This document shows, piece after piece, positions 1-4,844 of a stretch of 5,761 nt of DNA. Under the pieces are notes generated by a model. The model made no database searches and was not told the origin of the DNA. It saw only the letters and a list, made by a program, of their open reading frames with translations. The stretch's first letter is position 1. The number at the start of each line of letters is the position of its first letter. The position numbers were made by a program, and so were the translations under genes. The stretch comes from Streptosporangiaceae bacterium (GTDB taxonomy: Bacteria; Actinomycetota; Actinomycetes; Streptosporangiales; Streptosporangiaceae), in the NCBI GenBank assembly GCA_030050125.1, contig JASIJN010000577.1, positions 1 to 5,761 of the forward strand. Direction: 5' to 3'.

Positions 1-516
1 CGGATTCACGTGGCCGGGCGGGACCTGGCCAGGCTGACCAACTGGAAGGTGCCGCACCTGCGCCGCAGGATCGGCTGCGTCTTCCAGGACTTCCGGCTCC
101 TTCCCAGCAAGAACGTGTACCAGAACATCGCGTTCGCGCTGGAGGTCATCGGAAAGCCGCGGCGCTTCATCCGCAAGGTCGTGCCGGAGGTGATCGACCT
201 GGTCGGCCTGGAAGGCAAGCGCGACCGCATGCCCGACGAACTATCCGGTGGCGAGCAGCAGCGGGTGGCGATGGCGCGGGCGTTCGTGAACCGGCCCATG
301 ATCCTGCTCGCCGACGAGCCGACCGGGAACATCGACCCCGCGACATCGATCGGAATCATGAAAGTTCTCGACCGCATCAACCGCACCGGCACCACGGTCG
401 TCATGGCCACGCACGATGCTGCGATCGTGGACTCCATGCGCAAGCGCGTCATCGAGCTTGAATACGGCAAGGTGGTGCGGGATCAGTCGCGCGGGGTCTA
501 CGGCCAGGCCTACTGA
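1..516 (+). CDS. ftsE: Cell division ATP-binding protein FtsE (3' part, 5' end outside window)
   Basis: ATPase subunit of the FtsEX complex, which sits on the inner face of the membrane at the divisome and uses ATP to control septal peptidoglycan hydrolases through FtsX. Frame 1 is open from the first base, so the gene continues upstream; the GTG at 10 is an internal Val codon. The window holds 171 codons. Visible in order: Q-loop region ([10 protein letters not shown], residues about 26-35 of the fragment), ABC signature LSGGEQQR (81-88), Walker B ILLADEP (101-107) with the D-loop after it, and the H-loop His in ATHD (136-139). Walker A lies upstream. Against a usual length near 230, about 58 residues are missing. 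The FQDFRLLP stretch and the ftsX gene 36 bases downstream separate it from other ABC ATPases. The stop is TGA at 514-516. Confidence 0.96.
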   Translation, partial: RIHVAGRDLARLTNWKVPHLRRRIGCVFQDFRLLPSKNVYQNIAFALEVIGKPRRFIRKVVPEVIDLVGLEGKRDRMPDELSGGEQQRVAMARAFVNRPMILLADEPTGNIDPATSIGIMKVLDRINRTGTTVVMATHDAAIVDSMRKRVIELEYGKVVRDQSRGVYGQAY

Positions 517-552
517 CCAGCTGCCGGCGGACTACCCGAGGGGCCAGCGACA

Positions 553-1455
553 ATGCGCGCGCAGTTTGTCTTTCACGAGGTGTGGATCGGCCTCAAGCGG
601 AACCTGACGATGACCATCGCCCTGGTGGTGGTGGTCGCGATCAGCCTGTCCCTGCTCGGCACCGGGCTGCTGTTCGTCAAGCAGGTCGACAACACCAGGA
701 CGTTCTGGCAGGGCCGGGTCCAGCTCTCGGTCTACCTGTGCACCAAGGTCAGCTCGAGCCCGCAGTGCACCAAGAACGGGCCGGCCACCCCGGCCGAGAT
801 ATCGCAGATCCGGCAGGAACTGACCGCGATGCCGCAGGTGGCCAGCGTCAGCTTCCAGTCGCAGGCCTCCGCGTACGCTCAGTTCAAGACCGAGTTCCCT
901 TCGCTGGTGAACTCGGTGAGCCCGGGGGAGATCCCGGACTCCTTCGAGGTGCGGCTCAAGAACACGGAGCTCGACACGCCGATCGTGGCCGAGACCGTGA
1001 ACGGGGCCCCGGGGGTCGACCAGATCATCGACAACTCGGCGATCCTCAACAATTTCTACCGGCTGCTCGGCGGAGCCAGGAACGCGGTCGTGGTGATCGC
1101 GATCATCCTGATCATCGCCGCGATCCTGCTGGTCGCGAACACCATCCGGCTCTCGGCCTTCAACCGCCGGCGGGAGACCAGCATCATGCGGCTGGTCGGC
1201 GCGTCCAACTTCTACGTGCAGCTGCCGTTTCTCGTGGAGGGCGTGATCGCCGGGTTGTTCGGCTGGATCGTGGCGTCCTTCTTGCTCGTCGCCGTGAAAT
1301 CGCTGTGGCTTGATACGCTGCAGCAGTATTTCCCGTTCAACGTGCAGTTGACTAGCACAGACCTGATCGAGGTCATCATCCTGGTGATGGTCCTCGGCGT
1401 GTTGCTCACGGGCGCCACGTCATTCCTCACGCTGCGCCGTTACCTGCGCGTGTGA
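553..1455 (+). CDS. ftsX: Cell division permease-like protein FtsX
   Basis: Membrane subunit of FtsEX; it passes the ATPase cycle of FtsE to cell-wall hydrolases outside the membrane. The protein has 300 residues, normal for actinobacterial FtsX. The topology is typical: short basic cytoplasmic N-terminus, TM1 about 19-42, extracytoplasmic domain about 43-172, then TM2 about 177-198, TM3 about 224-248 and TM4 about 270-294. After TM2 comes the conserved cytoplasmic stretch with [15 protein letters not shown] (204-218), the hallmark of FtsX/MacB-type permeases. Two Cys residues (63 and 72) lie in the extracytoplasmic domain and could form a disulfide. The ATG is preceded by GAGGGG at 538-543, nine bases away. 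The gene follows ftsE by 36 bases and precedes smpB by 16, so one operon is likely. No RipC-like or M23 peptidase, the usual FtsEX client, is within the window. Confidence 0.97.
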   Translation: MRAQFVFHEVWIGLKRNLTMTIALVVVVAISLSLLGTGLLFVKQVDNTRTFWQGRVQLSVYLCTKVSSSPQCTKNGPATPAEISQIRQELTAMPQVASVSFQSQASAYAQFKTEFPSLVNSVSPGEIPDSFEVRLKNTELDTPIVAETVNGAPGVDQIIDNSAILNNFYRLLGGARNAVVVIAIILIIAAILLVANTIRLSAFNRRRETSIMRLVGASNFYVQLPFLVEGVIAGLFGWIVASFLLVAVKSLWLDTLQQYFPFNVQLTSTDLIEVIILVMVLGVLLTGATSFLTLRRYLRV

Positions 1456-1475
1456 TGCCCAGGGCAGGAATGTGA
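1455..1475 (+). other. Six-codon mini-ORF bridging ftsX stop and smpB start
   Basis: The ftsX stop TGA (1453-1455) shares its A with an ATG at 1455-1457. That frame reads MPRAGM and stops at TGA 1473-1475, the last two codons being ATG-TGA. The smpB GTG (1472-1474) lies inside this ATGTGA. The arrangement could carry ribosomes from ftsX to smpB by two stop/start overlaps. No Shine-Dalgarno is seen for the mini-ORF, so it would rely on re-initiation. The geometry is certain; any function is inference and it may be chance. Confidence 0.35.
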
Positions 1476-1936
1476 CATCCGAGCAGGGCAGGAAGGTTAT
1501 CGCCAGGAACCGGCGAGCCCGGCACGAATACCACATCGAGGACGTGTTCGAGGCGGGCCTGGTCCTCACCGGGACCGAGGTGAAGTCGCTGCGCGCCGGG
1601 CGCGCTTCGCTGGCTGACGGGTTCGGCCAGATCAGCAACCACGAGGCCTGGCTGCATGGCGTGCACATCCCGGAGTACGCCCAGGGCACCTGGACCAACC
1701 ATGAGCCGCGCCGGACCCGTAAGCTGCTGCTGCACCGCAAGGAAATCGACAAGCTGGCCGCGGCGACCGCGGAGCGCGGCTTGACTCTCGTGCCGCTTTC
1801 GCTGTACTTCAAAGACGGGAAGGCCAAGGTCGAACTGGCTCTGGCCCGCGGCAAGCGGACCTATGACAAGCGCCATGACCTAGCGCGCAGGGACGCTGCC
1901 AGAGAGGTTGATCGTGCCCTGCGGCGGCGAAGGTAG
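1472..1936 (+). CDS. smpB: SsrA-binding protein SmpB
   Basis: Binds the tRNA-like domain of tmRNA and brings it to ribosomes stalled on mRNAs lacking a stop codon, where its C-terminal tail reads the empty mRNA channel. The protein has 154 residues, the usual size. It carries family blocks in order: [17 protein letters not shown] (13-29), [16 protein letters not shown] (32-47), NHEP (76-79), [10 protein letters not shown] (83-92), [11 protein letters not shown] (104-114) and VELALARGK (120-128). The DKR of the tail is at 132-134, followed by a basic tail ending in RRRR. The start is GTG at 1472; no in-frame ATG lies nearby, and the protein begins just before the conserved NRRARH block. An SD-like AGGG lies at 1461-1464, with AGGAA at 1466-1470 too close to be the main site. 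The start overlaps a short mini-ORF (see 1455-1475). Its RNA partner ssrA lies about 2.4 kb downstream on the same strand. Confidence 0.98.
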   Translation: MTSEQGRKVIARNRRARHEYHIEDVFEAGLVLTGTEVKSLRAGRASLADGFGQISNHEAWLHGVHIPEYAQGTWTNHEPRRTRKLLLHRKEIDKLAAATAERGLTLVPLSLYFKDGKAKVELALARGKRTYDKRHDLARRDAAREVDRALRRRR

Positions 1937-1950
1937 CGGAGTGCGGGCAC

Positions 1951-3954
1951 ATGGTCCGCACGCATAACCGGGGCGCGCACGCCGGCCAGCCCGCGCAGCG
2001 GGCTGGCCCGTCGGCCAGGGGGACCCGGGCCAGGGGCGCCCGGGCGGGCAACGGAGTCGGGGAAGCACGGGTGGGTGGGGTTCGCTCGCGCTCTGCGCGA
2101 GCCCGGGTGGTGGCCGCGGCCTGCGCGACCGCGGTGCTGCTGCTCGGCATCCTCCTCGGCTGGGCCACGCCGCAGCCGTCCGCCGAGGGCACCGTGCAGG
2201 ACTTCCTGCTCGCCTGGGAGAGCGGGCAGTACTCGGCCGCGGCCGCCCTGACGACCGGCCCTCCCCCCGAGGTTGCCGGGGCCCTGCGCGGTGCCTACCA
2301 GCAGGTGGGTGCGGCTGCCCTCAGCCTGGGGATGGTCAGCGTGATCCAGCGCGGCGACACCGCCCAGGCCAGCTTCGATGCGGACGTCGACCTCGGCCGC
2401 GGCGGCGCGCCGTGGGACTACGACGGCTCGTTCGCGCTGCGCCGGGTGGGCTCCGGCTGGAAGGTGGTGTGGACGCCGGCTGTGATCGTTCCCGGCCTGC
2501 GGCCCGGGATGCGCCTGGCCGTGGTGGGCACCATGCCGGCCCGGGCCCAGTTGCTCGACGCGCAGGGAAGCCCGCTCGCGCCGGTATCCACGGTGTACAC
2601 CGTCGGCGTGATTCCCGGCCGCCTGAAGCACCCGGCCCGGACCGCGAGCGGCCTGGCCGGCGCGACCGGGCTGGAGGCCAGCCAGATCCTGAGCTGGATC
2701 GACACCTCGCCGGCCGCGGACTTCCTCGAACTGGTCCGGTTCCCGCCCGCCGAGTACCGCCGGCTGAGCGGCCGCTTGTCCCGGGTGCCGGGCCTGAAGA
2801 TCGAGCGGCAGCGGCTGCGCCTGTTCGGCAGCATCGCGCAGGCGGTCACCGGCACGGTCGGCAGCGAGGCGAACGCGCAACTCCAGGAGCAGGGCATCCC
2901 GTTCCGGCCCGGCACGACCGAGGGCCTGTCCGGGCTGCAGTACTCCTTCCAGCGCATGCTGGTCGGCTCGCCCACGACCGACGTGGTCCTGGAGAACGCG
3001 GCTGGCCAGGTGGTCTCGGTGCTGAAGAGCTGGTCCGGCCAGGCCGGGAAGGACGTGCGCACCACCATCAACGCCCGCCTCCAGCAGGCGGCCAACGACG
3101 CCCTGGCCTCGCTGCCCACATCCGCCGCGATTGTCGCGCTCGCGCCGTCCAGCGGTCAGATCCAGGCCGTGGCCGAGCACAACGTGCCCGGCCTCCCGTC
3201 GATCGAGCCCCTGACCGGCAAGTATCAGCCCGGCCAGGCGTTCACGATCGTCTCGGCGGCGGCGCTGCTCGGTACCGGTCTCAGCCTGAGCGCGCCGATT
3301 CCCTGCGGGCCGTCCAACCCGGTCGGCGGCGAGAACTTCGTCAACGACCCGCCCGAGCCCGCCCTGCAGCCCTCGTTCCGCGTCGATTTCGCGAACGCGT
3401 GCAGCACCGCCTTCGCGGGCCTGTCGCTGCAGCTGACCGGCAAGAAGCTGCGGCAGGCCGCGGCCGGGTTCGGCGTGGGCAAGCCGTGGCAGCTACCGGT
3501 CTCCTCGTTCGCCGGGGCCATGAGCCTGCCCACCGACCAGGCGGAGCTGGCCGAGGACACCATCGGCGAGGGCAGCGTCCAGGTCAGCCCGCTGGACATG
3601 GCGATCGCGGCCGCGGTGGTCCAGTCCGGGACCTGGCACCCGCCGTCGCTGGTGATCAGCCCGCCGGACCCCGGGCTGACCCCCACGGTCCCGTTCAACG
3701 TGCAGGTGGTCTCCGCGCTGCAGACGCTGATGCACGCCACCGTCACCTCGGGCGCCGGGCGGGCGGCCAACCTGCCGGGCCCGCCGGTCTACGGCCAGGT
3801 GGGCAGCGCCCCGTACGGGACGGGCGGCCTGCGGACCGCCTGGTTCGTCGGTTTCCAGGGAAACGTGGCCTTCGCCGTGGTCGAACTGACCAGGTCGGCC
3901 AGCACCTCGGCGGCGGCGGTGGCGGGCCAGTTCCTCAACGCCCTGCGCGGCTGA
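1951..3954 (+). CDS. Membrane-anchored class B PBP homologue with degenerate active site (pseudo-transpeptidase)
   Basis: Layout is that of an actinobacterial NTF2/MecA_N-type class B PBP: basic cytoplasmic N-terminus, single membrane anchor about 53-71, NTF2-like MecA_N domain about 78-178, PBP dimer-like middle about 190-350, transpeptidase fold about 365-667. Fold hallmarks are kept (VALAPSSGQIQAVA 395-408; IGEGSVQVSPLDMA 538-551; AWFVGF 630-635). All three catalytic motifs are altered: SxxK in PPGSTFK is here PGQAFT, so Ser is Gln429 and Lys is Thr432; SxN is A483-C484-S485; KTG is Q616-V617-G618. Such a protein should neither form the acyl-enzyme nor bind beta-lactams covalently. The 667-codon frame is uninterrupted with normal codon use, so it does not look like a decaying pseudogene. 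Start: ATG 1951 has a modest GGAG at 1938-1941. GTG 2071 (Val41), with GGGGAA at 2059-2064, is a serious alternative, because codons 1-40 are low-complexity and contain a perfect hairpin. No lipobox is seen. A scaffold or regulatory role in wall synthesis is inference. Confidence 0.87.
   Translation: MVRTHNRGAHAGQPAQRAGPSARGTRARGARAGNGVGEARVGGVRSRSARARVVAAACATAVLLLGILLGWATPQPSAEGTVQDFLLAWESGQYSAAAALTTGPPPEVAGALRGAYQQVGAAALSLGMVSVIQRGDTAQASFDADVDLGRGGAPWDYDGSFALRRVGSGWKVVWTPAVIVPGLRPGMRLAVVGTMPARAQLLDAQGSPLAPVSTVYTVGVIPGRLKHPARTASGLAGATGLEASQILSWIDTSPAADFLELVRFPPAEYRRLSGRLSRVPGLKIERQRLRLFGSIAQAVTGTVGSEANAQLQEQGIPFRPGTTEGLSGLQYSFQRMLVGSPTTDVVLENAAGQVVSVLKSWSGQAGKDVRTTINARLQQAANDALASLPTSAAIVALAPSSGQIQAVAEHNVPGLPSIEPLTGKYQPGQAFTIVSAAALLGTGLSLSAPIPCGPSNPVGGENFVNDPPEPALQPSFRVDFANACSTAFAGLSLQLTGKKLRQAAAGFGVGKPWQLPVSSFAGAMSLPTDQAELAEDTIGEGSVQVSPLDMAIAAAVVQSGTWHPPSLVISPPDPGLTPTVPFNVQVVSALQTLMHATVTSGAGRAANLPGPPVYGQVGSAPYGTGGLRTAWFVGFQGNVAFAVVELTRSASTSAAAVAGQFLNALRG
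1984..2008 (+). terminator. Strong hairpin just after smpB, 11-bp perfect stem
   Basis: GGCCAGCCCGC (1984-1994) and GCGGGCTGGCC (1998-2008) are perfect inverted copies around a 3-base loop, starting 48 bases after the smpB stop. No T-run follows, so this is not a classical intrinsic terminator; it could end or stabilise the smpB transcript, or attenuate the next gene. It lies inside the coding region if the PBP homologue starts at 1951, but upstream of it if the start is GTG 2071. Confidence 0.5.
2084..2102 (+). repeat. Second perfect hairpin near the start of the PBP-like gene
   Basis: GCTCGCGC (2084-2091) and GCGCGAGC (2095-2102) pair perfectly around TCT. It lies in codons 45-51 of the long reading frame, next to a run of non-preferred codons (GGT, GTT, TCT, CGA) unlike the rest of the gene. 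The structure may affect translation start or mark poorly constrained sequence before the membrane anchor. Function is unknown. Confidence 0.35.
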
Positions 3955-4055
3955 TCTCACCGCAGCGGCCTGCCTGGCTGATCGTGACCGTATCGTTGCC
4001 CGCAATTTGGTAACTGGGAGCAACCATATCGCTGCGCCCTGGCGTCTTACCTAGT
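3955..4055. other. Gene-free stretch of lower GC with imperfect palindrome; possible promoter region
   Basis: No gene is seen here. The stretch 3985-4035 is less GC-rich than its surroundings. An imperfect palindrome pairs TATcGTTGC (3991-3999) with GCAACcATA (4020-4028), one C/C mismatch, around a 20-base loop. Similar words TATCGTTGC and TATCGCTGC begin at 3991 and 4027. TATCGC at 4027-4032 could serve as a -10 box for a transcript entering the structured element downstream, but no convincing -35 accompanies it. An operator or promoter is possible, not shown. Confidence 0.25.
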
Positions 4056-4090
4056 GACTGGGGTGCCGCTTGGGGGGTTGCGGCCCAGTC
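4056..4090 (+). repeat. Hairpin immediately upstream of the structured element
   Basis: GACTGGG (4056-4062) pairs with CCCAGTC (4084-4090). After a 3-base bulge, CCGC (4066-4069) pairs with GCGG (4080-4083), leaving the loop TTGGGGGGTT. It ends three bases before the next long helix and could be part of the same RNA or a terminator of the PBP-like gene; there is no following T-run. Confidence 0.45.
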
Positions 4091-4093
4091 GTC

Positions 4094-4217
4094 GTGATGA
4101 GAACCGGGTCTCATCTCGGGGGAGGCCCGGCCGTGAAAGACCGGCCCCGACCCTGCCGGTCGACCCCCGTGGGCGCACTTTCGGCCACCGCCAGCGCCCA
4201 CGGGGGCTTCTCATCAC
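4094..4217 (+). ncRNA. Candidate structured RNA: closed multi-helix junction with kissing loops
   Basis: A 124-base element in which four visible helices nest without clash. P1: GTGATGAGAA (4094-4103) with TTCTCATCAC (4208-4217), 10 Watson-Crick pairs closing the element. P2: 4104-4112 with 4122-4130, nine pairs including one G-U, stacked directly on P1. P3: GACCGGC (4139-4145) with GCCGGTC (4155-4161). P4: 13 perfect pairs, 4164-4176 with 4194-4206, one base from P1. The P2 loop contains TCGGG (4116-4120), complementary to CCCGA (4146-4150) in the P3 loop, so a kissing-loop contact is possible. The single-stranded joiner is 4131-4138 (CCGTGAAA). It matches no riboswitch or RNA class that I recognise; I compared it mentally with c-di-AMP, cobalamin, TPP and SRP motifs. 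Strand is uncertain because helices read the same both ways; + is chosen from the neighbours. An alternative reading is a small mobile repeat with 10-base terminal inverted repeats, but no target duplication is seen. Confidence 0.5.
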
Positions 4218-4219
4218 CG

Positions 4220-4264
4220 GATGCCCGATGGAGCCCGCGGATCGCGGACGCGCCGTCGGGCATC
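4220..4264 (+). repeat. Hairpin immediately downstream of the structured element
   Basis: GATGCCCGA (4220-4228) pairs perfectly with TCGGGCATC (4256-4264). Inside it CCGCG (4235-4239) pairs with CGCGG (4243-4247) around GAT. It begins two bases after the closing helix of the preceding element, so 4056-4264 is almost continuously paired. No T-run follows. A small hairpin GGCGC/GCGCC follows at 4285-4300. Beyond that, up to the ssrA promoter, nothing clear is seen. Confidence 0.42.
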
Positions 4265-4357
4265 GTCATTTCCGCTCGTTACGAGGCGCCTGAACGCGCC
4301 GTCTCCCCACGTCGCTCGGTCGCAAGCTCCCTCGCTCCAGGCGCTGCGACGGGCGGG

Positions 4358-4363
4358 TAAACT
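4358..4363 (+). promoter_or_regulatory. Putative -10 box of ssrA
   Basis: TAAACT fits the TAnnnT pattern of actinobacterial housekeeping promoters and lies in a short AT-richer patch (4357-4380) in otherwise very GC-rich DNA. Transcription would begin near 4370, leaving a leader of about 11 bases to be removed by RNase P before the mature 5' end at 4381. No good -35 hexamer is visible around 4335-4341. Confidence 0.4.
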
Positions 4364-4380
4364 ACACGTACAACTCAAGA

Positions 4381-4751
4381 GGGGGTGACAGGTTTCGACT
4401 TCGGTAGTTGATCCAGGGGAAGCGGGCCGAGGGTTGCGGTTGTGACCTCGTAAATCCTGTGACCGCAAAACAATAAGTGCCAAGTCAACGCGCACTAGCC
4501 TCGCCCTCGCGGCCTGACCGCGAGTTAGGGGCTGTCAGCCCGGGAGCGCCTCCGGCCCGGTGTCTGGCATCAGCTAGGAGGATCCACCGTCTGGCCCGGT
4601 CGCGGGGCAAGGCGGGACACCAGACAGCGACTGAGCCCGTTCGGCGGCAGGCCTGCATGACCGCCGGGGCTGAGAAATAAGCGAGCAGGCTGCGCCCGGA
4701 GAAGCCCTGGTGACGTACTGAAGGACGCGGGTTCGATTCCCGCCACCTCCA
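4381..4751 (+). ncRNA. ssrA: Transfer-messenger RNA (tmRNA)
   Basis: Rescues stalled ribosomes with SmpB, acting first as an alanyl-tRNA and then as an mRNA for a degradation tag. Acceptor stem: GGGGGTG (4381-4387) pairs with CACCTCC (4744-4750), with a G-U at the third pair, the alanine identity signal. Discriminator A is at 4751. CCA is not encoded (AGA follows), so it must be added. The 5' GACAGGTTTCGACTTCGG typical of the family follows. T arm: GCGGG, loop TTCGATT, CCCGC (4727-4743). Helix H2 is visible as CCAGGG (4413-4418) with CCCTGG (4705-4710). Pseudoknot PK1 is clear: CGAGG 4428-4432 with CCTCG 4446-4450, interleaved with GCGGT 4436-4440 and ACCGC 4462-4466. H5 pairs CTCGCGG (4506-4512) with CCGCGAG (4518-4524), holding the tag stop in its loop. 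Later pseudoknots fill 4525-4700 (for example TGTCTGG 4561-4567 with CCAGACA 4620-4626). The length, 371, is normal for a one-piece tmRNA. Confidence 0.97.
4479..4517 (+). other. tmRNA tag-peptide reading frame, AKSTRTSLALAA
   Basis: Resume codon GCC at 4479-4481, after the A-rich AAAACAATAAGT, opens a 12-codon frame reading AKSTRTSLALAA with TGA at 4515-4517. The C-terminal ALAA is the degron read by Clp-type proteases. A further Ala, from the charged tmRNA itself, precedes the encoded tag. The resume codon is placed by analogy with other tmRNAs. The residue before ALAA is Leu rather than the common Phe or Tyr, and the stop is TGA rather than the frequent TAA. Confidence 0.9.
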
Positions 4752-4789
4752 AGAGTGCTCAAGGGAGACCGTGAGCATTGTTGGAGGTG
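4744..4789 (+). terminator. Long hairpin at the ssrA 3' end, sharing the acceptor strand
   Basis: CACCTCCAA (4744-4752, the tmRNA acceptor strand and discriminator) is perfectly complementary to TTGGAGGTG (4781-4789). Inside, AGTGCTCA (4754-4761) pairs with TGAGCATT (4772-4779), including one G-U, around a 10-base loop. One G/G mismatch separates the two helices, giving 17 pairs in all. There is no T-run after it, only TTGTTGG within the 3' arm. It probably ends or protects the ssrA precursor, but as drawn it competes with the acceptor stem. Confidence 0.5.
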
Positions 4790-4844
4790 CTACCCGTCCG
4801 TCCATACCGGCCCGGGATCTCCTGGGCGGGGGAGACACACGCAT

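Noticed and set aside
2024..2044. 7-bp inverted repeat CCCGGGC/GCCCGGG
   Set aside because: Short, in extreme GC-rich sequence where such matches are expected by chance.
1861..3180. 439-codon minus-strand frame opposite smpB and the PBP-like gene
   Set aside because: Shadow of high-GC coding DNA: Arg/Gly/Ala-rich, no recognisable domain, and the + strand frames carry clear family motifs.
2412..4013. 533-codon + strand frame within the PBP-like gene
   Set aside because: Arg/Gly/Pro-rich frame-shifted shadow of the PBP-like gene without any family signature.
4054..4360. Short + strand frames of 79 and 96 codons in the intergenic region
   Set aside because: They run through strong perfect inverted repeats, have no recognisable motifs, and are better explained as GC-rich non-coding structured sequence.
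4570..4762. Minus-strand reading frames starting MEVAGIEPASF or MSTLGGGGNRTRV, and the WRWRESNPRP stretch of a longer frame
   Set aside because: These are the antisense translations of the tRNA-like 3' end (T arm and acceptor strand) of tmRNA/tRNA genes, a well-known source of spurious database proteins.
4752..4844. Phage or island attachment site at the ssrA 3' end
   Set aside because: ssrA is a known integration hotspot, but there is no direct repeat of the 3' end, no integrase and no shift in composition within the window.
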